Origin: Spodoptera frugiperda
Taxonomy: Eukaryota > Arthropoda > Insecta > Lepidoptera > Noctuidae
Direction: 5' to 3'
Length of the DNA: 64,000 bases
NCBI RefSeq assembly: GCF_023101765.2
Contig: NC_064239.1
Span: 8,873,315-8,937,314, forward strand
The notes under the pieces are model-generated. The model was not told the origin of the DNA and did no database searches. It worked only from the letters and a program-made list of their open reading frames with translations. Made by a program: the position numbers and the translations under genes. Shown here in pieces: positions 13,701-27,100 of the stretch. How positions within the stretch are numbered: the stretch's first letter is position 1; the number at the start of each line of letters is the position of its first letter.

Positions 13701-15859
13701 TAATGTCGCTATACAATGAACACCCACTTTTAACCATTTGTGTTCTAAATCCCATGTAATAGGGGGCGAGTCTATTGCCATATACCTACGGCGCACAATT
13801 CCAGACTCCGTGCTACTACTGAGAAATTTTTGAAACTCCGAAAAAAACCCAATAATACTTTGCCCTTTATTTTACGAGGCAGTCAAATAAGAACTTAGAG
13901 TTATAATTCTTGACTATGTTTGTTATTGGATTAACAGGGAAGGTTTCATAAATCTTACCTTGACTTGTGAAATTCTATTCTTATCAACGACTTCCATAAG
14001 GACACCAATAGAAAACCTAGATGCAAGACTATCATTTAATTTTGTGTAGAAGTTCGCGGGCAGAGTTCGCGCGCCAGTTAGTTGCTTTACAAGAAATCTG
14101 AAAATAGAAAAAGTATTTTATGTAATAAGATTGTATTACACTCTTTGACTCAAATTCAGGATAACTACAACTAATGTGAAATTTTTAAAACCTAAAATAT
14201 CAAATCACATTAATATTATAAAGGTAAAAGTTTGTTTGTTTGTCATTTAATTATGCTGAAACAGATGTGAAATGAAATGTATACAGTATTGAGTGATAGG
14301 ATACTTTTATCCACAGGAATGCAGGTGAAGCTGCTGGCAGAAGCTAGTTATGTAATACTTTACTCGATCCAGGTATTGAACCAAGGTATTGTTGCATTTC
14401 ATGTCAGGCGATGAATAAATTGTTTGCTTTTGTCTTTTATTTTAACAAAATAGAGGTACTTACTTTTTCCAATCAGTATATTTATCCTCAATACTACGAG
14501 GAGGTATTAGAGGTTTCCCTCTTGTCGCACACCACCCAACAGGGTGGACTTCAGAGCAACAAAGGTTCACCCAAAAGTCTTTAGAATCATCACTGCCAAA
14601 TCCTTCATAGCGTAGAAGACCCATGTATCCTTTTACCTGCAAACAGAATTTAAATGAGACATATATTTTCACTCCATTTTAAGCTTTATTGAATGGTTTG
14701 TGTTGTGTGTTATTCTATAATTGTTAATGCAGAACAGATTCAAAGTGAGCTTACTCACATAATCATTCATCATTGGTTGAGATTATTATCACAACTAATG
14801 ATATGGCAGACCAAGATCAAGCTCACTTCGAATTGACAATAACAGTATAACCTAGCTGTGCTTATTGAGGCCTATGTTTAGAAGCTGATGACTCATGCCT
14901 AATATTATAATTATAGGGGAAAACTTGATACCATTCTATTTTCATTGGTTAAATATAATTCTTCAATAATACTTACTTTTAATACTGTAGCCACCCAGAA
15001 ATAGTCACTAAGTTTGTCTGAATAGTTTTCACAGTCTGTATTTTTTACTTCTACTTTCATACCCTCAAAGGTGCTGTCCCACATTTCATGTAACGGAGCA
15101 TGCTTGAATAAACTCACTGGGGCAGCAAGGAAATCACAACCAAATAATTCATCCTTCCATTCATAACTGTTTGCTACTAAAGCAGCTGATTGTTTTATTG
15201 GTCCAGCCTGAAACGAATCCAAAGTTATGTACCAAGATATAACTTTACTTATACATAAAAACATAGACAGTAAATGCCAAAATTACAGTTTGTATAACAA
15301 TATTTTCATAGGTAGCATAAACAATTTGGTAAATATAAACATAAATCATCTGACTACATTTAAACATAATGTGTTTACAGCGTAAATGTACTTTAATTTT
15401 AACTATTAGTAAACAGCTGTTAGAGGTTATTACTGATGGATAACATCAATATTAAGGTACCTGCAATTCGTTTATTGTGGACTGCCAGTGCTGCAGCTGT
15501 GGCAGTGGCTCCAATGGGATCATACCCGCCATGTGTTCGGCTCCTTCCATCAATCTGAACCTCCAATTACAATGTCGTCTCCTCGAATTACTCGCGTGAC
15601 ATCTAAGCGAACAAAACTTATTGTTTCTTGGGTAGAATTGTCCCCGACGGCCAACGCGACCGCACAATTCGCATATTGCTGTAATAATAACGCTAAATAA
15701 TAATCTTTATATTCTATGCTTTCATTATCAGCACAAATACTCACCGAAACTATCTTTTTCTAAAGGTATTATAGTAAGATCGTCTGTACTATTTGTATCT
15801 TCAATTTGTTCAGGTAGGTTAGTTACAGCTACAACATTGCCGGCATTGTAATAAGCCAT
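10719..15859 (-). CDS. Sfmbt: Polycomb protein Sfmbt (FCS finger, four MBT repeats, SAM)
   Basis: Nuclear chromatin repressor; in flies Sfmbt pairs with the DNA-binding protein Pho in PhoRC and its MBT repeats bind lower-methylated histone lysines. Exons in transcript order: 15859-15745, 15678-15461, 15207-14977, 14636-14464, 14097-13959, 13571-13096, 12639-12438, 12166-11986, 11671-11430, 11156-10719. They sum to 2,415 nt, giving 804 aa. An FCS-type zinc finger lies near residues 41-66 with Cys 41, 44, 61 and 65. Four MBT repeats run roughly 112-225, 240-335, 345-452 and 455-555, each with a terminal block such as VHPVGWCATRGKPLIPP or YPVGWCRAVGHRLEGP. A Pro/Arg-rich stretch follows MBT4, then an acidic Ser/Thr-rich linker. 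The SAM domain is about residues 725-795, starting near HWSTADVAKFL. Four repeats plus the FCS finger separate it from three-MBT l(3)mbt and two-MBT Scm. It is shorter than fly Sfmbt, mostly in the linkers. Confidence 0.92.
11786..11954 (+). mobile_element. Short non-autonomous Helitron in an Sfmbt intron
   Basis: Begins TCCTACTAATATTATAAATG and ends in CTAG at 11951-11954, with a short stem just before it ('gtaggcgaagctac'). TC...CTAG ends with no terminal inverted repeat are the Helitron signature. Internal text 'acgtcaaaacggctgaaggg' is common to the family. Confidence 0.7.
12765..12930. repeat. Dispersed repeat, member shared with 34220-34380
   Basis: Shares 'gtagcagcgcgacaatc' and nearby 'catgaatatgagcctctact'-like text with the AGO2 intron copy at 34220-34380. 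Superfamily not assignable. Confidence 0.5.
13650..13870 (+). repeat. Dispersed repeat family B, fullest copy
   Basis: Starts 'cgtcacgccttttatccc' and includes 'acacccacttttaaccat' and 'ggcgcacaattccagactcc'. Other copies: 29142-29270 (plus), 39350-39490 (minus), 50490-50640 (minus). The fixed 5' block with variable 3' ends suggests a short retroposon or miniature element; type unresolved. Confidence 0.6.
14208..14347 (+). mobile_element. Short non-autonomous Helitron in an Sfmbt intron
   Basis: Starts near 'ttaatattataaaggtaaaa', carries 'gtttgtttgtttgtc', and ends 'ctggcagaagctag' with CTAG at 14344-14347, matching the end of the copy at 11786-11954. Confidence 0.6.
14711..14850. mobile_element. 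MITE with imperfect inverted ends in an Sfmbt intron
   Basis: The left arm 'attcaaagtgagctt' is mirrored by the right arm 'aagctcacttcgaatt', and outer blocks (ttgttaat / attgacaataac) pair more weakly. About 140 bp, no coding capacity. Confidence 0.55.
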
Positions 15860-18178
15860 ATTTCAAATAAAGACACGTTAGAACTCTCGAGTGTAGAAGC
15901 CGTAAACACTTCAATACACATGACTAAAATGACACAAGCAGTTGGGATTTCTTAGTAAAAAATACTCCTAACACAATTTGAACAGATTACTTGAATAAAC
16001 TAGACTTTGTTGTTACTTTTCATGTATTTTTCACGTACTTTATACAACATAAAATTCGTTTCACATTCACAACATTGAAATCATAAGCTTTTTCTTGCTG
16101 TTGAGCAGTTGTGCTTGATTCTTGATTATGATTGTTGAGCAGTCTGTCTCTTATCAGCTTAATTATTTCTTTTTGATTTGATTGGCTAGACATAAATATT
16201 AGCCAATCATTATCGTTTAGTATTCCCTTTCATTCGTGTAAAATTCTATGTGATATTCCGCTTGCCAGCTTATTTTTTTTATCTGTTTACTTCTACTGTT
16301 TATGGTACTAGTAAAACCACAGACAAATTACTAAAAATGTTTCTTTCGGTAAACTTATTCGATCATTCTACTTATTCGATTATTTTTCGGATAAATACTA
16401 AAAATGAATTAAGACTGAGTATTTATCTGTTTCTACTCGAGTATTTATCCAAAAGAAGTTAAATAGGCACTATTTACTCAGTATTTTTTTTTTTATTTAG
16501 AGTTTTTTTTACGAAAAATCGCCAATCCCTAAGTTTGTCCATAATATAAAAATATATATTCAATGTTTGTATTATTAGTTATTTTCTATTACTTATAAAA
16601 AAAATAAAAGTAAAGAAATAAAATTGTTGTATGTAAACTGTTTGTCAAAAACCTAATCGAATAAAATCTATTTCCATTTTGTACAATCGAATAGAAGATG
16701 GAAGTACATCTCTACAGAACTTATTGATTGATTGCACTTTGAATATAAACATAAACACATACATGACAGTTTTACGTTTTACCTGTTGGGAATAGTGCAC
16801 TTTGCCAGCCATTGATGAATTAAAATATCATACCACAAGGTCTTCTAACGTAAATTGACTGTAATATTATTGCAAATCAGTGAAAATTAAAAGTAAAGCC
16901 AGTGATAACGGTATGTGATGATAGAATTTGTTTTATTAAATGTAAGATCCCGATTCAAACTACTGTGTTGTTTCCAACATAATAGACAGTTAGACACTAA
17001 GTATTTTCTGAATTTAAGCTTAAATCTCAGGTTTTATGAGAACACATATACTTTGAGATCTCTTTTTCACCGAGAAGTGATTATTCTAGTAAGAAATCAA
17101 TAAGATTATTTTGTTAAAAAAGGTAGCGTTTAGGATATTAGGTGGAAAACTATCGATTTTTTAGACGCCTAGCCCTCTACTAAGTAATTTAAGGTGGGCT
17201 ACCATCATGAATTTTTGATAAATACTGCAATAATGCGCCTATAGACTTGCATGTACATCTTTCACGCGAAATATAAGCATCGAAAGTTACGTGTTAAGAA
17301 GTGGTTGTAATTGTGTGATTCTTATTTATTGGTTAAAATTTCATCATACATCAGGTAACAATAGGATTTCTAATAAATACTAAAATTTTTAATAACCTTG
17401 AAAGTTTCTGATAGATAGGATTATTTTATTGGCCCCTAGCATTGATGTTATTGTTCAAAATATATGTCAAGATTCATGTTCACAATATGGTGTACAATAA
17501 AAATAAATCAAGGAGCTTAATGAACTCGATTCAGAATATTTTATTTTATAAATAAGATCAATGTGTGAGTAAAACTACTACCCAAACAAAGACATTTTGG
17601 TTTACTTGACATTATGTTGTTCTAATAACTAAACAAGCATGATGCAATACCTTCATACTCGTTTATTATTGTGTTACATGTTCGAAATATACCTACTAAT
17701 AGTACTATAACATAAACAGCATCGTCAATGAGAAATGTGACATCCATATTGCCATAATGGAAAGACATAGACAAGTCTAGATTAGGCTCATTCCAGTTTA
17801 ATTAAAAACTTCAAAATTGTCTTTAACAATCTTAATTTAAAAATATAATTGATATACATATTGGGTACATTTTCAGTCCAATAGCAAACATTTGTGTTTA
17901 GTTACCTAATTAAGTTTAAAAAATAATTTTAGCAATTTGTAGACTGGCAACACTGGTGTAGGGGAATTCTAGATTATTCTCTTCGCCATTTAGTACATAC
18001 TTTCTATTTGACATCATTATTAGTATTCATTTAGCAATCTGCTACCAAGAATATCACACCTGTACTTGTTAATTAACAAATTGAACAAAAATATTTAATA
18101 ATTATTATTCAGTTTGCTGTATAGTGTTTACAGTGTGTTTTATATTACAGCTACCACGTGAAGTAAGACGCTGTCAAA
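15860..18178. promoter_or_regulatory. Divergent intergenic region between Sfmbt and AGO2
   Basis: About 2.3 kb separate the start codons of the two head-to-head genes, so both promoters should be here. Candidate initiators on the plus strand are TCAGTT at about 18108-18113, and a possible 5' UTR exon ending before 'gtatgtg' near 16911 that would splice to the acceptor 'tatattacag' ending at 18150. An inverted pair around 16388-16450 (GGATAAATAC / GTATTTATCC) is visible. No coding exon is seen. All promoter calls are inference. Confidence 0.4.
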
Positions 18179-21100
18179 ATGGGGAAGCCACGTAAGTAAC
18201 TCTACATAATATTTTTTTTATGTATTGATAAAATGTTGCGTAGAAATCAATTTATTTATTTTATGAGGTGCATGAGTTCTAGGTGTGTAATTCAAGGCCA
18301 TTCCTCTTATTGGTCAAAATAATCATAGTGGAAAATGTAATAGTCATAAATGTTATAGCAATTTCTTGTTCAGGGTTATTGGTGTACTATTTTATGATGT
18401 TTCTTCTTGTAATATTGTAGTTATAGAAATACAAATTGAAATGATTTCGACATAAATAGTATTATAAAGGTTTTAAAGAAGCTGCAGTCTAACAAATATG
18501 ATTGTAAAATCTTTAATTGTTGTGCAATCCATGTTGCACGCAGTTGTAGATATGCATTCTCTTTATCTATGACCAATCGTCTTCTTACAATTGTTTATAG
18601 TTGAAATTAGTCTGGAAATTACTATTTTACATTGTAATATCATACTTATATGCTTTAACTATTCAAATATCTGAGTATGTCTGGAATTTTTAAATCAAAT
18701 TTATTTCAATTTAATCTTGACACCAAGATATCAGATTCAGTTTCACTTACAAAGGACAAAGGAGTATTTAGTTTTCTAGAATTTTCTCTTGTAGTAGAAG
18801 CAGGAATAATAACCAATATACTTATGGTATTAGGTTTGTCATCTGTAACATATAACAGAAAACATAAAAGGTGCAAAAGGTATTGTGTTACATTTTTAAT
18901 GTGTGCGCTGACCTATTTTGAGAATAAAAGGCGATATTTTTTTTACAAAACATGGGTACACACTAGTATTTTCTCCTGTGTCATGGGTGCGTTTACATAC
19001 ATACAAGTTCACATACATAATATGTTGGTTTTGATAATATACAGTATGAAATGGGGCAGTCAGTTTTTCATTTTTTTCTACTACTTGCAGTAGCAACAAA
19101 TTAATCCATTATTGGTGGTGTTTATAAAGTTGCAATACAAGACGTAACACAAGTGCATTGTTTACCATGGAGGCATATAATCACACCTTTTTTGAAGATA
19201 CCCAAGCTGTAACTCGTGGGGGAAAATGTGGCAAGAAATTAATTTTATAATCAGAGTGTTACATGTGACCCCTATTAGTTCCTCCTAGTATCAGAGTGTT
19301 ACATGTGATCCCTACTTGTACCTACTAGTATCAGAGTGTTACACGTGATTCCTATTTGTACCTACTAGTACCAGAGTGTTACATGTGATCCCTACTAGTA
19401 CCTATGTGATGATTCATAGATATGGATTCATGTTGAAACATGTTTGACTTTGTTTAATCTTCATTTCTTTGGTCTACTAATTACCTACTCTTTTTGTAAT
19501 GTACATAGTACAAAACGGTTTTGTGTTAATGTCACAGAAAAGCTAATTAGCTATATGTTTTAACTCAATCGTTCTTCTTCATATTTTAGTTATGTTTGTA
19601 TCACAGAATAATTAACTTGGTTGCTACTTTTGCGTAGATGAGCGTGGAACTCCCTCTTTAAGTTAAATAGCTATTTATGTCATTAACAAAATTAATCGTA
19701 CCTAGATATTGAACTGCAAGTTGGACTCGCGTGCTGCGTTTTTTTTTTGTTTTGAGTATTCAAAGGTACCTTTTAGTAAATTAATATCGATATTGAGTTA
19801 ATAATTTAACACCATGAGTTTGTTACTCGGATTATATTATTTACACTTAAATATTGGTATTATCGATTATATCGATTAATAACAATAAATTTTCATAACA
19901 CTAAACATAACTAAAATATTATGTAAATGTAGAACGGATATAACTATCACTTGTCCCAAAATTTTATTTATTTTAAATAATTAGAAAACATTTAAGCAAT
20001 TTTTTTCATTTTTCATAGCAAAAAAGAAAGGAGGAAAAAAGAATGTACAGAAAGAAGAAGAGCCGTCACAGAGCTCTGTGTCTGTTGAGGAGCCAACTTC
20101 TCCGGATGTCCCAGAAGCAGAAGCAGAAGATGATTCTAATCTTTCGGCAGCAGCTCGCAAAAGAAAGGAGAAAAAAGAGAAGAAGGAAAGATCATTGCAA
20201 GCTTTGCAAGCTCTGCAGGGAATGAAAAAACTATCAATATCAGAATCTTCAAAAGATGAACCAGGTGCTAAAGATGAGTCTACTTGTAAAGAGGAACCAA
20301 CTTCTAAGGAGGAGGCTAGTAAACCCGAGCCCGAAACTCCTACAGAGGCACCGTCACAAATTCAATTGGAGGCTGCGGCTATGCCATCACAGGAGAAACC
20401 TCCACCAGAGGCAGCCAAAGAACCACCAAAGCCGGCTGAAGAAGAAGAATTTGGGCTAGGTCTGGGCTTATCAGGTACTAGGAAGAAGAAGCCTAAGAAG
20501 AAAAAGGCTGAACCAGCTCCAACAGTTGAGGCCCAGCAAGCATCAGCTCCACAGACAGCAGATCCCCTTAAAGCTACACCCACATCTCCAGCAGGAGCTC
20601 CAGTCTTGGTGCAGATGCCTGAACCTGCGCACGCTGCTCCTGGACCATGGAGCAAGAGTGGATCTGGAAAAAGCCGTGGATGGACTCCCGTCCCTCTAGG
20701 CACTATGCCAGAGCCACCCGCGAGACTGGTTCCGCAACCGACGCCGGTACCGCAAGCGACGCCGATACCGCAAGCGACGCCAACAGCTGTGGTTCCTACT
20801 GCACGTGCTCCTAAATCCATGGAACCTACCATGTGTCGGTATCAGATACCAAACAAAATTCCCGGTAACCGTGTTCGAGCTGCCCACATAAGAGTTATGG
20901 TCAACTATTTGGAAATGGAATTTAAATCCCTTAAAATTGTAAGTATGTTTGAAAGGTTCATCTAAATTAAAAATTAACTGATATATACATTTTTTTCCCG
21001 TAATTTCCCTTGTATTTTAGTGTAGTTTAAGTGTTTCACTATTTCAACATTGACATTGTATTCTAATTTTATTAAATATTACTTTTTTTTTACAGTATCG

Positions 21101-24100
21101 CTATGACGTTAGCATTACCCCTGACAAACCCAAGAAGATGTTGCCAGATGTATTTTTAAAAGTGAAAAATAAGTTTTTCGCTAATGAATTAATAGCGTTT
21201 GATCAGATGAAGAACTGTTATTCGTTGAATGCTCTTAAGAACATTACGACGACGGAGCGGTTCCATGCTACTGTAAGTATTATATTATATACAATGTTAA
21301 GAAACTAGTAGTTGATAACCTTGTAAGACTGTTTTACTTACATCACAAAGGTTTTCCCAGTAGGCTACAATATGGGGATCTTCAAGAAGGGAGTAAATAG
21401 GTTCCTTAAGTGTCGGCAAGTCGCATGTAATGTCCCAAGTGTTGTAAGCGTTCAAAGGCCACGGTAACCACTTACTATCAGGTGGGCCGTGTGCGTTTTC
21501 GCCACCGTCGTTGTATAAAAAATAACATAAATAAACAACTTACTCCAATGATCTCCAACTTGTATGCCTTTGAAGATTTTAGCAAACCTCTTTTATGAAA
21601 ATTAGGTACAGCCTGGTCCATGGGGTTTTGATGTAATTAACAACCCTATACTATAATTCTTGAATACTCCATTAGATTCCAAGTTATTCAGGGTGTCCCG
21701 TAAGTCGACGTCCAAATGGCACCAGATGATCGGCAAGGTTCCAAGACACCCTGTATAAATTTAAAAAAAACATCATATTAAAATATAATATTGATAAGGT
21801 ATCGCTTACCTTAGCATAGATTTCGAAACTTTCACAGCGTCTAATGAAAATAGTTTTGTATTATTGCATAGTAATGTGGTACATAAGAACAGATGAATAT
21901 GTTTTTTTTATTTGTTTTATTTTAGGTCGAGCTTCTAGATCAGAATCAAAGATCGATAAATTTTGACGTTTCACTGAAAGCCACAGGAGTCGTCGATTTG
22001 GAAAATATTAAAAAGTAAGTAGCCCTGTCTATATTTAATCTCTTTACTAAGCAGATTTTCGCGAATGCGAATACGAATATAGTGCATCACTACGTTGGAC
22101 TACTTAATCATCAACAACGTTGCAATTTTTGTTAAAAGCAAATATTATTTTTTAATGTGTATCTTATAAAACGACAATATCTACGTACAGTACCTGTCCA
22201 GTGTCCATCCTTATTAAGCAAATAAATAATTGTTTTTTTGTTAACAGTTACATGAGAACGCGCGCTTCGTCTCTTTGCCATCCTACTGAGGAGATCCAAT
22301 GTATCGACGTTATTTTACGCCAGGGGGCGTTGGAGTCGTACGTTAAGGTAAATATGTAATGTTTTCAAAACTACGATAATACAAACTGTGATCCAAAAAT
22401 GTATAGCGCAGTTATAGTAAATAACACCAATACCATAATAATTGCTCCAACCAAGAAATGAACTTGAGATGTTTTTCTGATCTTGCATGGCTACATGGCC
22501 AAAGAGACACTATTATATGCTACGATTATTACATATTATATTTTTTGTTTTTTCTTTGTAGGCTGGCCGTCAATTTTTCAAACGACCATCCCGCCCCATA
22601 GATTTGGGCTTTGGTTATGAAATGTGGACGGGGTTGTTCCAATCCGCTATATTTACCAATAAAGCCTTTATCAACATTGATGGTAAGTAAAAAAAATATA
22701 TATATTTTGTTATTACCTTTGTTGCTAATTTAAAATGAACCTAGTTACTATTGATTGACAGTTCAGATTTGTGTACTGCTTCTTCTCTTTTATTTTTTTT
22801 TCTTTTGCTACGAAGTACGAACACATATCAAATCGTGTAGTTCGAATATAGAATATATTTTTGTTCAAGTCATTTAAAAAATGTTTAATATGGTAAAGTA
22901 GCTACTTCTACATTTCAGAATGCTTTTATTTCTATCTAATGTTTATTTTAACTCTGCAGTGGCGCACAAAGGCTTCCCAAGGCATCAGAGTTTGCTTGAT
23001 GCCATGATCAAAGATTTCAACTTGGATCCTACCAAGCCACTTGATAACCAACGTGGATGTGACTATTTCGCTGCATTCGTTAAAGGATTGAAGGTTAGTG
23101 TTTAAAATATTAAGTCAATTGTTTACTATTGAAAAAGAATTTAATAATTAATTGAGCACAAATATAAATGGTAACATGTTTAATAGTTGGAAGTCTTGAC
23201 AACTACCTGGCGGGTTATCGGGGCTTCGGCTCGAAAAGCAAAAGTGGGCACGGGTTGGTTTTTAGTCACTAAGAGTCTGACACTCCCTCTCGCTTTACCG
23301 AAGACGGGAAAAACAATTAGACATTTTTTCCCTAAAAAAAAGACAGTTGGGAGTCAACAGTGACTGACACTAGCATAGAATTTGTAACAGTTTTCTATAG
23401 GCAATCTTATATTGTTTTACACTTAAATATAAATAAATATAAATTAGACTTAAATACAGCAATAAAGACTTAATTATTGTTTTTAATAACAAGGTGGTTG
23501 CTACTCTGGTCGGTAACACGCCCTCGGCTGGTCATCGTCGGGAGTTCATCTGTAACGGCCTGGTGGGCCCACCCCACGATCTGGTCTTCACCATCACAGA
23601 ATCAGACGGACGTACTAGAAAGACATCTGTCGCGGAATATTTCGCGAAAGACAAAAATTACAGGTGAGTAGACATTATCCGTTTTTTATATTATCGGTAG
23701 CCTTAGTACGAGTTTGCTTTACGTTGAACGAAAATGAAATGAGAGCGCGTTCGGCGCTCTGATTGGCCCGGTTCAAGTGAACCAACTAATCAGAGCGCTG
23801 AACGCGCTCTCGTTTAGCATAAAAAAAACTTGTACTAAGCCCTTTGTAATTTTAACTTAGTTTGTGTAGTATCTTCCCTGTAACTAGCCCAGTTTTAGAA
23901 AGTTTTTAATAACTATAGTGAGTTATAAAAAATAATAATTAAAAATAACGGTTTACGCACTGAACAACGTCTCGTACTAAGTGACTTCGCCGCGCCGTTA
24001 TCAATTAATTTAGTTCAAGAAAATTCTTAAAAATATTACATGTTGAATGTTTTGTAAATAAAATGTGAAATTTTAGCACTTAAAAGTGTATTAAATTGTA

Positions 24101-27100
24101 TTGAAAGTCTACTAATGTTTAGTCGCATCTCAAATACACACCTGAAACCTGTGAATAGCTTTTTATGCTATCTAATATATGCAAATAGAGTATCCAAAAA
24201 TAATATTTCGTTTTTCTTTTAGGCTGCGGTACCCAAGACTTAATTGCTTGTGGGTCGGAAATAAGGACCGATGCATTTACTTCCCCATCGAACTCTTACA
24301 TGTCGCTGAGGGTCAGGTAAGTGGTTCATTGAGACCGTAAGTTTCTATACATAATGTACAACTCATACCCGTTTTCACTTATCACTCTTAAATTACGAAC
24401 CCTTAAACTAAGATAGGTGACAGACAGTTAAGGCGCGGTGAATAGACGACTTTTATGTATTTGAGGGGGTGAAGCAGGTGAAGTGGGTCTCGTGTACTGA
24501 GGGGTGCACCGCGCAAATGTCATTGATACACGTATTCTATTTTATTTAGGAGCGTAATTTCGCTTCCATAGTTTCATGGACGATTTGCCCAATGCGTTGC
24601 TGTCTAGAATCGCGTTCCGTGATCCTTAAGATCGAATCTCATTACTCGTATCAGTTTTTGTTTTCTTATTTTTTCAATATTATGTTGTATACATTTTTAT
24701 TTTATTTTTATTTATTTTTTTATTTTGTTTTTTTATGACTAAAACCGAAATCGAACAGTGACAGTTGCCTGTATGACGTTGACGTCTCTCAGTACCACAT
24801 GATTAGGGATGGACATTAGAAAGATCTTTTTTATCGCTATCGATACTCGCAGCGTACATTGAATTCTCATTAATTTCTTATCTACATTTATTTAAAATTA
24901 TCTAAATTTACATTTTTAAATACTACAACATACAAAATAAAATAATATTTAAAAATATAAAAATAGGAGCCGACCAGTAGCGGGAGCATGGTCCAAGCTA
25001 CCGGTGGTTAGGGCTCCAGAGACAGAAACCTTCTCACAATACGTGCCGTTTCGAGAAGTACTGCCTTCTGCATCAGGCCCAGCTTGATCCATCCGCCCAA
25101 CCCCAGCCTCCTAAGGTGATTGTCGAGGCTGTTGGGTATTAATCCGTTGGCCGACACGACTATCGGCACAATGATAGCCGAATCCACACTCCACATGTCG
25201 ACAACCTCGTGAGCCAAGTCAAGATATTTTATTTGTTTATCTTTTTCAGCTTTCACGAGGTTCTCGTCATGAGGAATGGTGATATCGATTATCATCGTGT
25301 GGCGCGCTTGCCGATCTATCACCACTATATCAGGTTTATTGGCTACAATAGTCCTGTCAGTGATGATAGATAGAAAGATAGATAGAAACAACTGCTGAGC
25401 CTGTACCAAGCGCAGGTTCGATTGCATTGCTACACACGCGTGTCTGTATCGCTACACACGCGCGTTTGTATCACCTCTGTATCGCTATAATGCGCGTCGA
25501 CGGGGCGTTTTTTTCCTGCAGAGCAGTTTGTTGTCGTTTGTATCGATACAAATGCGCGGCCCCGGCGCGTTTAAAAAACGTGGTGTGCATAGGCCCTTAG
25601 AAGCAGTAGGTAGGCACTAACCTTTTAAAAATTAAAAAAGGGACAGGAGGATATATAAATAAAACACCAATATTAGTATAAAATATGTATTAATCATCTT
25701 GAATAATTAGGAGAATGTCATCTTAGAATTGTGAAGGGGTTCGGGGTACGTATATTTTCTTGGTATCTTTCCCAACTGAGATACCATATTATACAGGCTG
25801 AGATGCACGCCACTGACGAATAACTGATAAAGTCGCCTCATCTTCCAAGACTCTTCTGCCAATAGAGTTACAGCGACCAGTCGCAATCGTACAATTTACA
25901 CAGCGATCTATGTCGTCAATATTCGATTGATAGGCTTGTTGCAGTTGTCCAAAATAGAGAGTCAGGTAATTTATAGATTCAAGATCCGTCAAAAGTCCTT
26001 TATAAAGCCGAGGTCGTGGGGTTAAACAATAAAACATGGAAAATACGTGCGCACTTAGAACGAAACACAACGAACGAGTGTCATCCAAAGAGTATAATAA
26101 GTATAGGGAAAGTGTCATCTGTCAATCGGTGACTGACTGAAGTCAGTCAGAAGTGTTTTAAGAAGTTTAAATCAAAGAGTACGTTATACATACATTATTT
26201 TACATACATTATTACACAACTTAATTTAAGTTTTCTCGCTTCCTAGATAGAAACAAGGTACCATATTTTGTGATTTCCCTTAGAAAAATATGACGGTTTT
26301 TTTAATATACATATCAACTAGTTAACTGCTGGGCCCAAAAGTCCCCTTCTCCTTTTAAGAATGATACGGAACGTTACTGAATGTGTCATCTGCACCATGC
26401 TACGCGGTAATAGTATAAGAAAAAATTAATTGTATTTACACAACTTATAATTCAAATCGATTTCGTACAAAAAAATATACTGACAACCCAACTTAGAAAA
26501 TGCTAATTACAAAATAAAATATTACAAACAGCAAAAAGATATGTTAGTGAATGATTATTTTCTGAGCGGCGATTGACACAAACTGACATAGGTCCACCAA
26601 GCAGCGCGCCTCAGCGGTCACTGCCGGTCCGCGTAGGAATGAAAGAGAAACGAATAGATGTCATGATCGGACGACATTTTGTTCGATTCGTTCTGAGTTA
26701 TTTATCATGAATTATATTAATTCTTACAAATATCTCATTTCAATCGATAAATAAATGCGGCAGATCCTTTTATTATTTTAAATTACGTCACTGTTATTAA
26801 TTTTATTAAGATATGTTCATAAATAATATAGTTACAATGGCTAGAATTTCAATTTAAATGGTTAGTTTATGATTTTTTTCTATCGAGAAAATGTATAGAA
26901 AACGTGTTTTGAAGAAGATGGTCCATTTATAAAAATGATCAAGATTAACATATATTTTTTTTGTTGCTCTAACTTGTAAACATTGGGCAAAAACACTGTT
27001 AAATCAATCCTATTTTGACTATACACAGCGCCTTAACGACAATTCAGTTAGACCAACCTATAAGTGATACCTAACAGTAAAGGTAAAGGGTTAATTTTAA

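Noticed and set aside
18677..19093. 138-codon open frame in AGO2 intron 1
   Set aside because: AT-rich, hydrophobic, runs straight through a SINE fragment at 18950-19022, and has no family resemblance; a chance frame.
20362..20832. 156-codon minus-strand frame over AGO2 exon 2
   Set aside because: Gly/Ala/Val-rich mirror of the Pro-rich AGO2 coding sequence; no independent evidence.
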